Assembly (NCBI GenBank): GCA_018663505.1
Contig: JABJQG010000003.1
Span: forward strand, 62,001 to 126,000
Direction of reading: 5' to 3'
DNA: 64,000 nt
From: Pseudobdellovibrionaceae bacterium
GTDB lineage: Bacteria; Bdellovibrionota; Bdellovibrionia; Bdellovibrionales; UBA1609
A program made the translations under genes and the position numbers. The notes below the pieces were generated by a model that worked only from the letters and a program-made list of their open reading frames with translations, searched no databases and was not told where the DNA came from. Numbering within the stretch: the first letter of the stretch is position 1; every line of letters begins with the position of its first letter. Below, piece after piece: positions 1-8,856 of this stretch.

Positions 1-1
1 C

Positions 2-520
2 CAACAAGTAATTGCTCATGAGTCTGGTGTCACTAACTCCATTGATCCACTTGCAGGATCGTATTATGTTGAAAACCTAACAAAAAAAATCGAAGATGGC
101 GCTAAAAACTACCTTGATCGTATTAAAGATCTAGGCGGAGTAATAAAGTGTATAGAAACTGGATGGATTCAAAATGAAATCCAAAATTCTGCTTACAAAT
201 ACCAGCTCGATGTAGACAACAAAGACCTAACTATTATTGGTGTTAACGATTTTGTACAAACAGAATCTGAAAGCCTGGATATTTTAAAAATTTCTGAGCA
301 AACAGCAAAAGAGCAAATTCAAAGACTCACTACTTTCAAGAAAAATAGAGATGCCAAGCAGGTTAAATCATGCCTTGATAAAATCCAGAATGCAGCTAAA
401 GGAACTGATAATCTACTTCCCTTATTTATCGAAGCTGTGGACAATAATGTGACTATGGGTGAAATTTCAGATGCATTGAGAAAAGTCTTTGGGCAGTACA
501 AAGAAAAAGTCATTTTTTAG
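2..520 (+). CDS. Methylmalonyl-CoA mutase large (catalytic) subunit, 3' end only
   Basis: The reading frame is open from the window edge and ends in TAG; 172 codons are visible. The first visible stretch, with SGVTNSIDPLAGSYYVE, is the conserved C-terminal part of the catalytic barrel of methylmalonyl-CoA mutase, which interconverts methylmalonyl-CoA and succinyl-CoA using adenosylcobalamin. The protein stops right after the helical segment MGEISDALRKVFGQYKEKV, where single-chain mutases continue into a B12-binding domain. By inference this is the two-subunit form, and the B12-binding small subunit must be encoded elsewhere. It converges with tatC across 39 bases. The N-terminus and start lie outside the window. 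Confidence 0.9.
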   Translation, partial: QQVIAHESGVTNSIDPLAGSYYVENLTKKIEDGAKNYLDRIKDLGGVIKCIETGWIQNEIQNSAYKYQLDVDNKDLTIIGVNDFVQTESESLDILKISEQTAKEQIQRLTTFKKNRDAKQVKSCLDKIQNAAKGTDNLLPLFIEAVDNNVTMGEISDALRKVFGQYKEKVIF

Positions 521-559
521 TAACTAAAAATATTATTTACCTACTAAATTTAGATGCTA

Positions 560-1309
560 TTAAACCAAAGTTTCCTTTTTTCCGAAAATACCCACTAAAA
601 TCACTGAAAGCTCGTACAGCCCAATCATTGGCACCATCATCATGGCCATTGATATTACATCTGGAGGAGTCACCATTGCTGATAAAGCCGCGAGCAACAC
701 TATTGCGTACCTACGTTTTTCTCTAAGAAAATTTTGTGAAACAACTCCCATGCGTCCCAAAATAGTGAGCACGAGTGGCATTTCAAAAGCTAATCCAAAA
801 ACTATAGTGGTAGTAATAAAAAATGAGAGGTATTCCCCAATAGTGATCATAGGTTTATCTACCCCACCTGCAAAAGTCATAAGAAATTTAAAAGCCATGG
901 GGAAAACCATAAAATATACAAAAGTTATGCCTGAAATAAACAAAAACGAACCAAAGCCAATAAAAAATAAACCTGCTAATTTTTCATCTTTATATAAGGC
1001 TGGAGCAATAAATGCCCAAAGTTGATACATAAGAAAAGGACTCATAATAATAACTCCACCTAAAAATGAAACCTTAATATGAGCTAAAAATTTATCCATA
1101 GGGGCCGTAAACACCAAACCCCCTTCACCTGTCACTAGGTATGGGGATATGGGTTTTCTTACTATATCAAATAAAATGTCGCTAAACCCCCAGCAAACTA
1201 AAAAACCAAGACATATAAAGAGTGCTGAATACATGAGTCGCTTTCTCAGCTCCCCTAAATGTTCCACTAGGCTTTGATTTTCAAAATCCTTATCATTATT
1301 TTCACTCAT
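560..1309 (-). CDS. tatC: Sec-independent protein translocase TatC
   Basis: Inner-membrane receptor of the twin-arginine pathway, which exports folded proteins. The protein has 249 residues and six hydrophobic segments. Near the N-terminus it has the TatC signature SLVEHLGELRKRL (residues 13-25), and later GLAFEMPL in the conserved loop/helix region. The frame is open 12 codons further upstream, but the ATG at 1309 lies inside the tatB stop region (GATGAGTGA), giving an 8-base overlap typical of translational coupling, so I chose it. It is cotranscribed with the TatB-like gene immediately upstream. Confidence 0.95.
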   Translation of the reverse strand: MSENNDKDFENQSLVEHLGELRKRLMYSALFICLGFLVCWGFSDILFDIVRKPISPYLVTGEGGLVFTAPMDKFLAHIKVSFLGGVIIMSPFLMYQLWAFIAPALYKDEKLAGLFFIGFGSFLFISGITFVYFMVFPMAFKFLMTFAGGVDKPMITIGEYLSFFITTTIVFGLAFEMPLVLTILGRMGVVSQNFLREKRRYAIVLLAALSAMVTPPDVISMAMMMVPMIGLYELSVILVGIFGKKETLV

Positions 1310-1640
1310 CGCTGTCTTTATCATCCTTGGTGTTTGCTGCATCAACCTTCTGAACAGTTTCTGAAGCTACTTCTTCTGACAAATGTGTCGCCGCCTGGGG
1401 TTGCCCCTGAAAACCTTGATTACTTGGTTTTTTTGGAGGTTTTGGGCCTTCGCCTTTAAAAATATCATCAGCCTGTTTTTGTGTTTCATGAAAAGCACCA
1501 GATATATCACCAGTTGCTCTTTTAAATTCATTAAGTAATCGGCCTATGGTTCGTGCAATTTGGGGTAATTGTTTTGGACCAATTACCACCAATGCTATTA
1601 CTGATAAAAATAAAATCTCAGTAAAACCCATATTAAACAT
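1302..1640 (-). CDS. tatB: TatB-like (TatA/B family) twin-arginine translocase subunit
   Basis: Small single-span protein of 112 residues: a short N-terminus, a membrane helix (about residues 6-21), a hinge, then an amphipathic helix (about 24-45) and a charged, proline- and glutamine-rich tail. The start MFNMGF and the hinge VIGPKQLP resemble TatB more than TatA, which usually has FG at the hinge. By family knowledge TatB forms the twin-arginine signal receptor with TatC, and the next gene is tatC. No second TatA-like gene is visible here, so this protein either serves both roles or a tatA lies elsewhere. Confidence 0.85.
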   Translation of the reverse strand: MFNMGFTEILFLSVIALVVIGPKQLPQIARTIGRLLNEFKRATGDISGAFHETQKQADDIFKGEGPKPPKKPSNQGFQGQPQAATHLSEEVASETVQKVDAANTKDDKDSDE

Positions 1641-1691
1641 ATAATACCCTTCTGTGTTGCTTAACCATTCTACCTGAGTCTTTATAAAAAT

Positions 1692-2309
1692 CTATTGCTT
1701 TTTAATTTTCTGCTTGGACTGTGCATTTAATATACCCTCTTTAGCTAACTGCTCTTTCGCCAGCTCCGAGCCTGTAGATAAATATTTATCATATAACTTT
1801 AAAAGGTCTTTATTTGACTGGATCATGCTATTTTGGCTAATTAAACTAAAAGCATCCATAAATTCCACGAATCTATAAGAAATCTCTTTGTATAATCGAC
1901 TGTAAATATCATCTCTAGTAATAGTCGAGAGATCTCCATAGGCCGCTCCACCCATATCTACATAGTAATCCAAATCAATAATTTTCTTAGATAAGGAATC
2001 CCCAAAAAAGCCACTCATATATAGACTAGAGTCTCCAAGCTGCTTTAAAGTTTCTAGTTTTTTTTCTTTAGAAAGTGTTCCGGCCTCTAAGTATAGTTCC
2101 GACAGCATCTTCTGATCATAACGACCTGTCTTGTCTGATTTTTCAAATAAATTATCCATCACAAGGTAATAATCTAACACTGAAACTAAATAAGTTTGTA
2201 CTAATGGAAAGGTTTTAATTTTTAATTGCTTGAAGGCACTATCCACAGCCTCCTCAAAAAACAATTTTGAAGATAAAATGAGCTCTGAATTTAAAGACTT
2301 ATCTGCCAA
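1692..2309 (-). CDS. Conserved hypothetical protein, soluble and helical
   Basis: A 205-residue protein that I cannot assign to a named family. It has no signal peptide or membrane segment. Composition is mostly helical, with a lysine-rich tail (QSKQKIKKQ). The start is a TTG at 2309 preceded by GGGAG at a 6-base spacing, and no better start is seen. It lies 51 bases upstream of tatB on the same strand, so it may be the first gene of a tat transcript. A cytoplasmic role is inferred only from the lack of export signals. Confidence 0.7.
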   Translation of the reverse strand: MADKSLNSELILSSKLFFEEAVDSAFKQLKIKTFPLVQTYLVSVLDYYLVMDNLFEKSDKTGRYDQKMLSELYLEAGTLSKEKKLETLKQLGDSSLYMSGFFGDSLSKKIIDLDYYVDMGGAAYGDLSTITRDDIYSRLYKEISYRFVEFMDAFSLISQNSMIQSNKDLLKLYDKYLSTGSELAKEQLAKEGILNAQSKQKIKKQ

Positions 2310-2484
2310 TTAAACTCCCTTAAACCCTTAACGGCAAAGGCCTATAACTATTTTAACATCCTTTCACTTTTTTTTAATAATTTATTAACCAGCTCCACTT
2401 AAGTCCATATAATCTGTTCCATATTGATACATTTTGTCTCAAAATCGAATTCTCGAATGAATTCGGAAATTTTAAACAAAATTT

Positions 2485-2604
2485 ATGGTGAACTCTATTT
2501 CAGACGAAGAAAAATTAATATTTAACAATAACTTACGTCAGAATCTAAAATACCTTCGGAGCTACACAGACCCAGGTGTGTTTTTAACCATACTAGGTTT
2601 ATAG
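2485..2604 (+). CDS. Possible 39-residue ORF resembling the start of an XRE-type regulator
   Basis: ATG at 2485, TAG at 2602-2604. The peptide contains NNLRQNLKYLRSYT, which looks like the first helix of a Cro/CI-type helix-turn-helix domain, but the rest of the domain is missing. It overlaps the 3' end of the opposite gene by 6 bases. No clear ribosome binding site precedes the ATG. It could be a remnant of a regulator gene or a chance frame. Confidence 0.2.
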   Translation: MVNSISDEEKLIFNNNLRQNLKYLRSYTDPGVFLTILGL

Positions 2605-3234
2605 ATGTTGAAAAAACTGTTCCCAAACATAGGCATTATACATGGGCTCCTCTGTATCTGAGGTAGGTATAGCCGCAAATATATCTATTAAATTAGAGAA
2701 TTCCTCCATCTGCTGCTCACTCACACCAACTAAGTGACTGATCTCATGCAGTAGTGTACTCACTCTCTCTTTCTGATTTAAAGTAAAATATATCTTTGAT
2801 AGATAAATCTGGTTATCTCTGATGTATTCTAGGTCCTCATTGTTCTGAAATCCGAACCAGTTCACTACAGCAATAATTTTTTCATAATTATCACTTAAGC
2901 TGTTTACAAAATTTTTATTGGGGTGATTTTTCTTGGCCCACTGTAATGAATTAAAATGTTCGCCCCCTAAATTTTTTGCAAATTTAAAAGATAACCTAAA
3001 TCTTAGCTTTAAAACTTCCATTAAGCCTTCCGAATCACACTGGAAATGCTTAACTATCAATAAATCTTCACAACTTTGGTGAATATTTAGTATTCTCTCT
3101 TGTTTAGCGCTGAACTGCTGAACAAGCTTCTTAACATCCTGAGAAATCAAGTTTCTCTGTGGCAAAGTTAAATCATAACTAGCTAGTATATTTAGTGAAG
3201 ACATGATCAGTAATATTATAAAATAACGTTTCAT
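2599..3234 (-). CDS. Exported HExxH protein, putative zinc metallopeptidase
   Basis: A 211-residue protein with an N-terminal signal peptide (MKRYFIILLIMSSLNILAS, cleavage likely near residue 18). Close to the C-terminus sits STLLHEISHLVGVSEQQ, a zinc-binding HExxH motif (HEISH), and a later NAYVWEQFF recalls the NADSYE-type segment of M35/aspzincin peptidases. In those families a GTxD aspartate usually follows; here the matching position reads GVSE, so the third ligand is uncertain. Two cysteines (SCED, QCDS) may form a disulfide. The ATG follows a GGGGGGA run. A periplasmic or secreted protease is the best inference, and an inactive relative is possible. Confidence 0.65.
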   Translation of the reverse strand: MKRYFIILLIMSSLNILASYDLTLPQRNLISQDVKKLVQQFSAKQERILNIHQSCEDLLIVKHFQCDSEGLMEVLKLRFRLSFKFAKNLGGEHFNSLQWAKKNHPNKNFVNSLSDNYEKIIAVVNWFGFQNNEDLEYIRDNQIYLSKIYFTLNQKERVSTLLHEISHLVGVSEQQMEEFSNLIDIFAAIPTSDTEEPMYNAYVWEQFFQHL

Positions 3235-3669
3235 TTTTCCCCCCAGAAAATAAAGATCACTTTAAGTTAATTTCGAATTACAATAATTGAGCTCCACTTA
3301 GCTTTGAAACAAACTCCTCAACCTCAACTCATGCACTCAAATCTCCCCTCTTAAAAAGCTATTTTTTAATTAACTCACCATAAAACTAGAATAGAATGTT
3401 TTAAATAAAAAGTTGAATTAGCAAAAGGGTCTATTATGAATTTTTTATAGGCTACATAAGCATACACAATATATAAGCATTAATTTTATACCTTATATTG
3501 GCTTAGAATTGAGATGAATGGTCTAAACTTCATGTCAGATAACAAAAACTAATGATTTGACCCATAAATATTTCTTATATTAATAAACCATTCTTCAGCT
3601 ACAAGAAGATTCTTTTACTCTTAAGCCAATATTGCATAAAAGAGTATTAACTTATCAGAAGGAATAAAA
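3235..3669. other. 435-base intergenic region between divergent genes
   Basis: No convincing gene. An 11-base inverted pair (ATATTGGCTTA at 3495-3505 and its complement at 3621-3631) is separated by about 115 bases, and GAAGGA lies just before the ATG at 3670. Promoters for both flanking exported proteins must be here, but I cannot place them with confidence. Confidence 0.4.
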
Positions 3670-4299
3670 ATGAAAGCAACTATCTTATTATCTTTAATTA
3701 TAACAACACAAGGGACGTTTGCCGTAGCTGCAGATACAGCTACAAATTTAGGAGATGCAAAAAAGGTCTTTAATTGTGTTGAAGAAGAGGGTGGACACGC
3801 CAAGGGGTATGAATTATTAGATATGAAGGGAGGAAAAATCGCTCTTAGGGTTTTTAACAATTCTGAATATGATAATGACCACCACAAAAATACTCCTCTT
3901 CAGGCTGATCCCAGTTTACCAATAACAACTGGCGACTTAGGCCTCTATCAAAATAAAGCTGAAATATTTAAAAAACTTGGGTCTACCTTTCAAATGGAAC
4001 TCAATGGAAATGACTGTACTTATGATATAGATCACCACACAGGTTTTGAAGAAATAATGTGTTTTTTAAGAGAAAAAGAGGATGGTTCGCTCTGGAAAGT
4101 TAATGATCTTGAATTTAAAACTTTTGCATTTTTTGTTTACACTCAAAAATCACGATCAAAATACTCAAGACCTGGGGGAACACTTACCTATATGGTTGGG
4201 TGGGATTTTAATATTAACAACCAAAACCATACTGTAACTATCCCTATTGACGTGAATGCAAACACGAAGTGTAAAATAGATGTGGGTTACCAAATATAA
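3670..4299 (+). CDS. Exported hypothetical protein with four cysteines
   Basis: A 209-residue protein not recognised as a family member. It has a clear Sec signal peptide (MKATILLSLIITTQGTFAVA, cleavage before ADTATN). The mature part has four cysteines (VFNC, NDCT, IMCF, TKCK) that could form two disulfides. It is rich in acidic and aromatic residues with beta-strand-like alternation, which suggests a small periplasmic or secreted beta fold. The start is supported by AGAAGGA 6 bases upstream of the ATG. It converges with the M16 peptidase gene. Confidence 0.7.
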   Translation: MKATILLSLIITTQGTFAVAADTATNLGDAKKVFNCVEEEGGHAKGYELLDMKGGKIALRVFNNSEYDNDHHKNTPLQADPSLPITTGDLGLYQNKAEIFKKLGSTFQMELNGNDCTYDIDHHTGFEEIMCFLREKEDGSLWKVNDLEFKTFAFFVYTQKSRSKYSRPGGTLTYMVGWDFNINNQNHTVTIPIDVNANTKCKIDVGYQI

Positions 4300-4320
4300 C
4301 TAAATAGTTTTAAATCACGA

Positions 4321-4348
4321 CCCTGTTGAACTCTCACCAGGGCTTTAT
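4321..4348 (+). terminator. Weak terminator-like hairpin between convergent genes
   Basis: CCCTG and CAGGG pair around a 12-base loop and are followed by CTTTATT. The hairpin overlaps the last codons of the opposite gene and would serve the exported-protein gene on the + strand. The stem is only 5 bp, hence the low confidence. Confidence 0.3.
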
Positions 4349-6934
4349 TGATCCCACCACACTAATCACTTCTTCTTGTAAAAATAATTCTTTAGATAAT
4401 GCCTGTACATCCTTAGCAGTAACACTATTAATTTTCTCCGCAAATTTATACGTCTCATCAAAGGGAACATCATAAATATCATCAAATAGAATTGAAGTGG
4501 CAACTGATGAATTTTTTTGAAGGTCTATATCATGACTACCTATCAAGTATCTCTTGGCCCTTAGTATTTCTTCTTCAGACACTTTATCTGTGACTAGCTT
4601 TTTCAATTCTTCTTTGAGCATTTTAATGGCTTTTTTCCCTTTTTCAGGAGAGCAACCAATATACGTAGCAAAATAACCAGCATCAATCCCCTCCATTCTT
4701 AATGGAGCTACAGAGTAGGCTAAGGATTCTTTATCTCTCAACTCTAAAAACAAACGCCCTCCTTGTCCGGATAAAATCGCTTGTATTAAGGACAACGTGT
4801 ATCTTTTATCATCTTTAAACGTTAACCCCGGATAACCCAATAGAATATGGCTTTGGTTTTTATCTGAATGAGTATAAAGCTGTTTCGATTGAGGTAATGA
4901 AAAATTAAATTTCTTTTGTCGGAAATCTGAAGCCTTAGGAATATCTTTCAGTGCATGCTCTAGATACTTTACCCATTCTTCAATATTGACCGCTCCTGTG
5001 AGCACTATGTTTAAGTTATCCGTAGACACAGAATTATAATACAAATCCAGTAAATCCTTTTTATTAATGCTATCTAAACTGTCTTCTGTGCCAAGTAGAT
5101 CTATTGAATATGGGTGTTCTTGAAATAAGTTTTCAGTAAACTGTAACACCGCCATTTGCGCTGGGTTGTCAGAACGACGTTTCAGCTGCTCTTTTAACAT
5201 ATGCCTTTCCCTATCAATAATATCTTGAGACAATACAGGTGCTTTCAACATATCAATAAATATATCACGCATAGGTTTTTGAAATTGATTTAAGCAATTC
5301 ATTGAAAGACCAATGGTATTTCTGCCTCCAAAGGAGGAAATAGCTGCTGCCATAGAATCAACCGTGTGATATAGTTCTAACTCCGATAAGTTCTTTGTTT
5401 CTGTGGCCCAAATATTGGATAGCAACTGAATACTTCCAGGAATTTTTTCTACACGAACACCACTTAAACAAGCTGCTTTAAAGCTTATTAATGGTGTTTC
5501 AAAGTCTTGTTTGACCACAAGGCTGGCTCCACATTTCAGCTGAAGTTTCTTAAATGCCCCTTCTTTTAAGCTAGTCTTATAGTTTTTAATTTTAGTTTGT
5601 TTCTGTTTTGATTTTTCTTGATTATTTTTTTGTTTTTTAGCAACCACATACATGGCTTCATAATTTTTTATCCATTTTTTTATCATTTTTTTAACTTCAG
5701 CATCTTGTTCGGACACCATCCCCACAAAACTAATTAACTGAGGTTTTAGATACTTTCTAGCAACACTTAAAATTTCTCCCGCTGTAACTGCATGAATTTG
5801 TTTTTTAAATTTTTCAGAATATTTATAGTCATCAAATAGATGCTCGTAGTTCCCAACTTTTTGCGCTAGGCCTCCAACTGTTTCTAGTGAATAGTAATCA
5901 TCTGAGTCCATGATTATTTTTGCCTTAAAAAGCTCTTCAGAACTCACATGTTTTGATAATAATGATTCAAACTGTTCCAATAATATTTTTAGTACTTCAT
6001 TTATATTTTCCATATTTAAAGAAAAAGATGTCGTGAAGAAACCCTTATCTAAGGGGGTGTACAAACTGGATCCTACACTATGAACTAATGGCTTCTCAAT
6101 TCTTAAAGGACCCATTAATCTAGAGCTATCACCTTGACCAAATATAAGTGCCAATAATTCTAAGGCAGGTATATCTTTATGATTAATTTTTGGAATAGGC
6201 CATGATAAATACATTGAGTTTTTCTTAAAAGCGCCTGTTTTAATTTTAATTTTAGGTTTTTCTTGTTTTGGTTCTTTTTCCCTTTTTCTCTTTTCTAACT
6301 TTTCATCAACAAATTCTGAATAATATTTTTTAATATCATTTTTAATTGTTTTTTTGTCGAAGGCACCAGTAACAACTAAAGTCATATTTGTAGGTACGTA
6401 GCGAGAATGAAAGTAGTTGAGAATTTTTTTGCGCGAAACGTTTTTAACTACTTTTTCATAACCAATGACTGGACGACCGTAAGGGTGTTTAGAGTACATA
6501 GTAGAAAACAAAAGTTGGCTTGCCTGCCTGTCGGGACTATCTAACCCTCTTTTAATTTCCTCAAGAACCACTTCTCTCTCATTATCAATCTCTTCGGCTT
6601 CAAATTTTGGAAATCCCACCATTTCACTCACGGCTTCTAAGCCCACTTCAGTAAACTTGTTGGAAATAGTTACATAAAACACTGTCTGATCAAAGGAGGT
6701 ATAAGCATTAAGTTCCCCACCAGAACCCTCGATTATAGATGCTATTTCACCCACTTTAAATTTACGTGTCCCTTTAAATACCAGGTGTTCAATAAAGTGA
6801 CTTAATCCCTCTTCACCTTTGACTTCATCCGCACTTCCGGTTTTTACCCATAATTGAACTGAAACCACTGGAGATTTATGGCTTTCCACAAGAATGACAT
6901 TCATTCCATTATCTAATTGAAATTTTTTATACAT
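4334..6934 (-). CDS. M16 family zinc peptidase, tandem catalytic and inactive domains in one chain
   Basis: An 866-residue pitrilysin/processing-peptidase family protein. The first half carries the inverted zinc motif HFIEH (H46, E49, H50) with the distal glutamate around E126 in REVVLEEI, so it should be catalytic. A lysine-rich linker (about residues 430-460) leads to a second M16 half (from about 465) that has the fold pattern but no HxxEH, acting by family analogy as the non-catalytic partner. Many bacteria encode these two halves as separate genes. No signal peptide is visible. It is divergent from hemW with only 20 bases between the starts, so the promoters must overlap the coding ends. 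Confidence 0.9.
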   Translation of the reverse strand: MYKKFQLDNGMNVILVESHKSPVVSVQLWVKTGSADEVKGEEGLSHFIEHLVFKGTRKFKVGEIASIIEGSGGELNAYTSFDQTVFYVTISNKFTEVGLEAVSEMVGFPKFEAEEIDNEREVVLEEIKRGLDSPDRQASQLLFSTMYSKHPYGRPVIGYEKVVKNVSRKKILNYFHSRYVPTNMTLVVTGAFDKKTIKNDIKKYYSEFVDEKLEKRKREKEPKQEKPKIKIKTGAFKKNSMYLSWPIPKINHKDIPALELLALIFGQGDSSRLMGPLRIEKPLVHSVGSSLYTPLDKGFFTTSFSLNMENINEVLKILLEQFESLLSKHVSSEELFKAKIIMDSDDYYSLETVGGLAQKVGNYEHLFDDYKYSEKFKKQIHAVTAGEILSVARKYLKPQLISFVGMVSEQDAEVKKMIKKWIKNYEAMYVVAKKQKNNQEKSKQKQTKIKNYKTSLKEGAFKKLQLKCGASLVVKQDFETPLISFKAACLSGVRVEKIPGSIQLLSNIWATETKNLSELELYHTVDSMAAAISSFGGRNTIGLSMNCLNQFQKPMRDIFIDMLKAPVLSQDIIDRERHMLKEQLKRRSDNPAQMAVLQFTENLFQEHPYSIDLLGTEDSLDSINKKDLLDLYYNSVSTDNLNIVLTGAVNIEEWVKYLEHALKDIPKASDFRQKKFNFSLPQSKQLYTHSDKNQSHILLGYPGLTFKDDKRYTLSLIQAILSGQGGRLFLELRDKESLAYSVAPLRMEGIDAGYFATYIGCSPEKGKKAIKMLKEELKKLVTDKVSEEEILRAKRYLIGSHDIDLQKNSSVATSILFDDIYDVPFDETYKFAEKINSVTAKDVQALSKELFLQEEVISVVGSIKPW

Positions 6935-6954
6935 CTTACTATACCTTTGCTGTT

Positions 6955-8136
6955 ATGAAGTTTGGCATTTATATACATATTCCCTATTGTGTGCAGCGCT
7001 GTCCTTATTGTGATTTTACCACTTTTGAACAATCTCAAATAATCTCGCCTGAAAACTATACTGAGCTTATATTAAGAGAGATTCAACTAATGCACAATCA
7101 TGTACCCCTAAAAGAAGTGAATTCTATCTTTTGGGGCGGGGGAACACCTAGCCTTTTTGATCCTAAGCTTCTAGCTGATATCTTAGAGGCTCTTAAAAAT
7201 GTTGGGTTTCATTTTGCTAAAAACTTTGAAATGACCTTGGAAATTAACCCAAAAACCATAAGCATCAATTCCTTTAATGATTACTTAAAAATGGGGTTTA
7301 ATAGGTTTAGTGTAGGCGCACAGAGTTTTAATGACCAACATTTAAAAACCTGTGGGCGCATACATTCCTCAGAAGATACAATGAATACAATTGAACTTCT
7401 AAAGTCACACAACACCAACTTTAGCCTAGATCTTCTTTATGCTCTGCCACGACAATCTATGGATGATTTAAAACAAGATCTACGAATAATTGATAGCTTT
7501 AGCCCTCCTCATGTAAGCACCTATTGTTTAACAGTCCCAAAGTCGAACCCCCTAGCTCAAAATCGCCCAGAAGAAAAAGTTCAAATTTTAATGGCTCAGG
7601 AGATTACTCAAAGTTTAGAACGTGCGGGCCTATACCAGTACGAAATCTCTAATCATGCAAAACCAGGCTACCAATCTGTCCATAACCAGATCTATTGGTC
7701 AAATGACTCTTATTGGGGTTTAGGACTTTCTGCTCACTCTTATTTTAATCATAGTATCGTCAAGCCTTTCGGTGGTCGATTTTGGAATATTAAAAATATT
7801 GAAAAATACGAAAAGCTAATCAGTATAACCCCTCAAGGTGACTGGGACCTAACTCACAACTTAGCTTTTAAACACCAGGGATTTGAGCTGCTAAAATCCT
7901 GGGAGAGCCTAACAGACTATTGCCATATGCACTTAAGAACAGAACTAGGACTCTCTCAAACTTTGCTAAACCAACTCTATCCTGATTATCAAGCAGATTT
8001 AGAGAGTAGATTTCGACTTTTGGAACAAAAAGGTTATATTTACCACAATCAAGATGCTATTAAGCTCTCGCTTCAAGGTAAAAATTTATTCAATGAGGTT
8101 CTTAGAGATCTTACTTTTGGTGCTCCCCAACCTTGA
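6955..8136 (+). CDS. hemW: Radical SAM protein HemW (heme chaperone, HemN-like)
   Basis: A 393-residue radical SAM protein. The 4Fe-4S motif is C12-x3-C16-x2-C19 in CVQRCPYCDF, followed directly by Phe as in HemW rather than the extra Cys of true HemN coproporphyrinogen oxidases. The SAM-binding GGGTPS motif follows at about residue 61. The C-terminal part matches the HemN C-terminal domain (KHQGFELL...YIYHN). By family knowledge HemW inserts heme into respiratory-chain proteins. The ATG at 6955 begins MKFGIYIHIPYC, the usual family start. The first codon is 20 bases from the divergent M16 gene. Confidence 0.88.
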   Translation: MKFGIYIHIPYCVQRCPYCDFTTFEQSQIISPENYTELILREIQLMHNHVPLKEVNSIFWGGGTPSLFDPKLLADILEALKNVGFHFAKNFEMTLEINPKTISINSFNDYLKMGFNRFSVGAQSFNDQHLKTCGRIHSSEDTMNTIELLKSHNTNFSLDLLYALPRQSMDDLKQDLRIIDSFSPPHVSTYCLTVPKSNPLAQNRPEEKVQILMAQEITQSLERAGLYQYEISNHAKPGYQSVHNQIYWSNDSYWGLGLSAHSYFNHSIVKPFGGRFWNIKNIEKYEKLISITPQGDWDLTHNLAFKHQGFELLKSWESLTDYCHMHLRTELGLSQTLLNQLYPDYQADLESRFRLLEQKGYIYHNQDAIKLSLQGKNLFNEVLRDLTFGAPQP

Positions 8137-8238
8137 CAACAGCCCATATAAAACCATATTTATACATGCTAGCAAGTCAAAAGCACTCGACTACACAACC
8201 ACTTGTTTTTACTCGTTATTTTTATAAAGGAAGCTGTT

Positions 8239-8856
8239 TTGTCAGATAAAGAACTTAGAGATCTAGAAGAATCCATGAACAACAATCAGGATGAGAATCA
8301 CCAAGAAGAACCTCCTCCACTTAATAAAGAAACACCTGAAGCAGAAATTAAGGCTGAGTCTGCTGATGAGCAATTTGAAAAGCTCAAGTCAGAGCACCTT
8401 TATTTAAAGGCAGAGTTTGAAAATTATAAGCGCAATATGATTAAAGAGCGGTCTAACCTTGTTAAGTTTGGATCTGAGAGAATTATTAATGAAATTTTAA
8501 GCGTTCTAGACAACTTCTATAGAGCTTTAGAGATGGAAGTTACTGAAGAAAATTATAGTGCATTTAAAGAGGGGGTATCCCTTACTTCCCATGAGTTTGA
8601 AAAAGCTCTACAAAACTTTGGTGTAGAAAATATTGCTTGCGATACAGAAACCATGTTTGACCCAAATGTTCACGAAGCCTTAAGTAGCGAGCCCACAGAC
8701 AAAGTTAAAGCTGGCTACATCTCTTCTGTGTTTAGAAAAGGTTATAAACTTCATAATAAGGTCATTCGAGCAGCGCAAGTAGTGGTCGCTAGAGAACCGG
8801 ATGTGCCAAAAAAAGAAGACATAGAAGATTCTGCCTCAGATGAAAACACTGAATGA
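8239..8856 (+). CDS. grpE: GrpE nucleotide exchange factor for DnaK
   Basis: A 205-residue GrpE. It has an acidic disordered N-terminus (to about residue 45), a long coiled-coil helix (EQFEKLKSEHLYLKAEFENYKRN begins it) and the beta-wing domain with the family signature near VFRKGYKLHNKVIRAAQV. It releases ADP from DnaK and acts as a thermosensor. The frame is open upstream to 8203, but I place the start at a TTG at 8239 because AAGGA lies 7 bases before it and the product then begins SDKELRD instead of a hydrophobic stretch. Its end overlaps the J-domain gene by 17 bases. dnaK is not in this window. Confidence 0.92.
   Translation: MSDKELRDLEESMNNNQDENHQEEPPPLNKETPEAEIKAESADEQFEKLKSEHLYLKAEFENYKRNMIKERSNLVKFGSERIINEILSVLDNFYRALEMEVTEENYSAFKEGVSLTSHEFEKALQNFGVENIACDTETMFDPNVHEALSSEPTDKVKAGYISSVFRKGYKLHNKVIRAAQVVVAREPDVPKKEDIEDSASDENTE

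Noticed and set aside
642-1025. 127-residue frame on the + strand inside tatC
   Set aside because: tatC motifs are clear on the other strand; this frame is a shadow.
3495-3631. 11-base inverted repeats as ends of a small mobile element
   Set aside because: Arms are short, no target duplication is seen, and the interior has no hairpin or gene.
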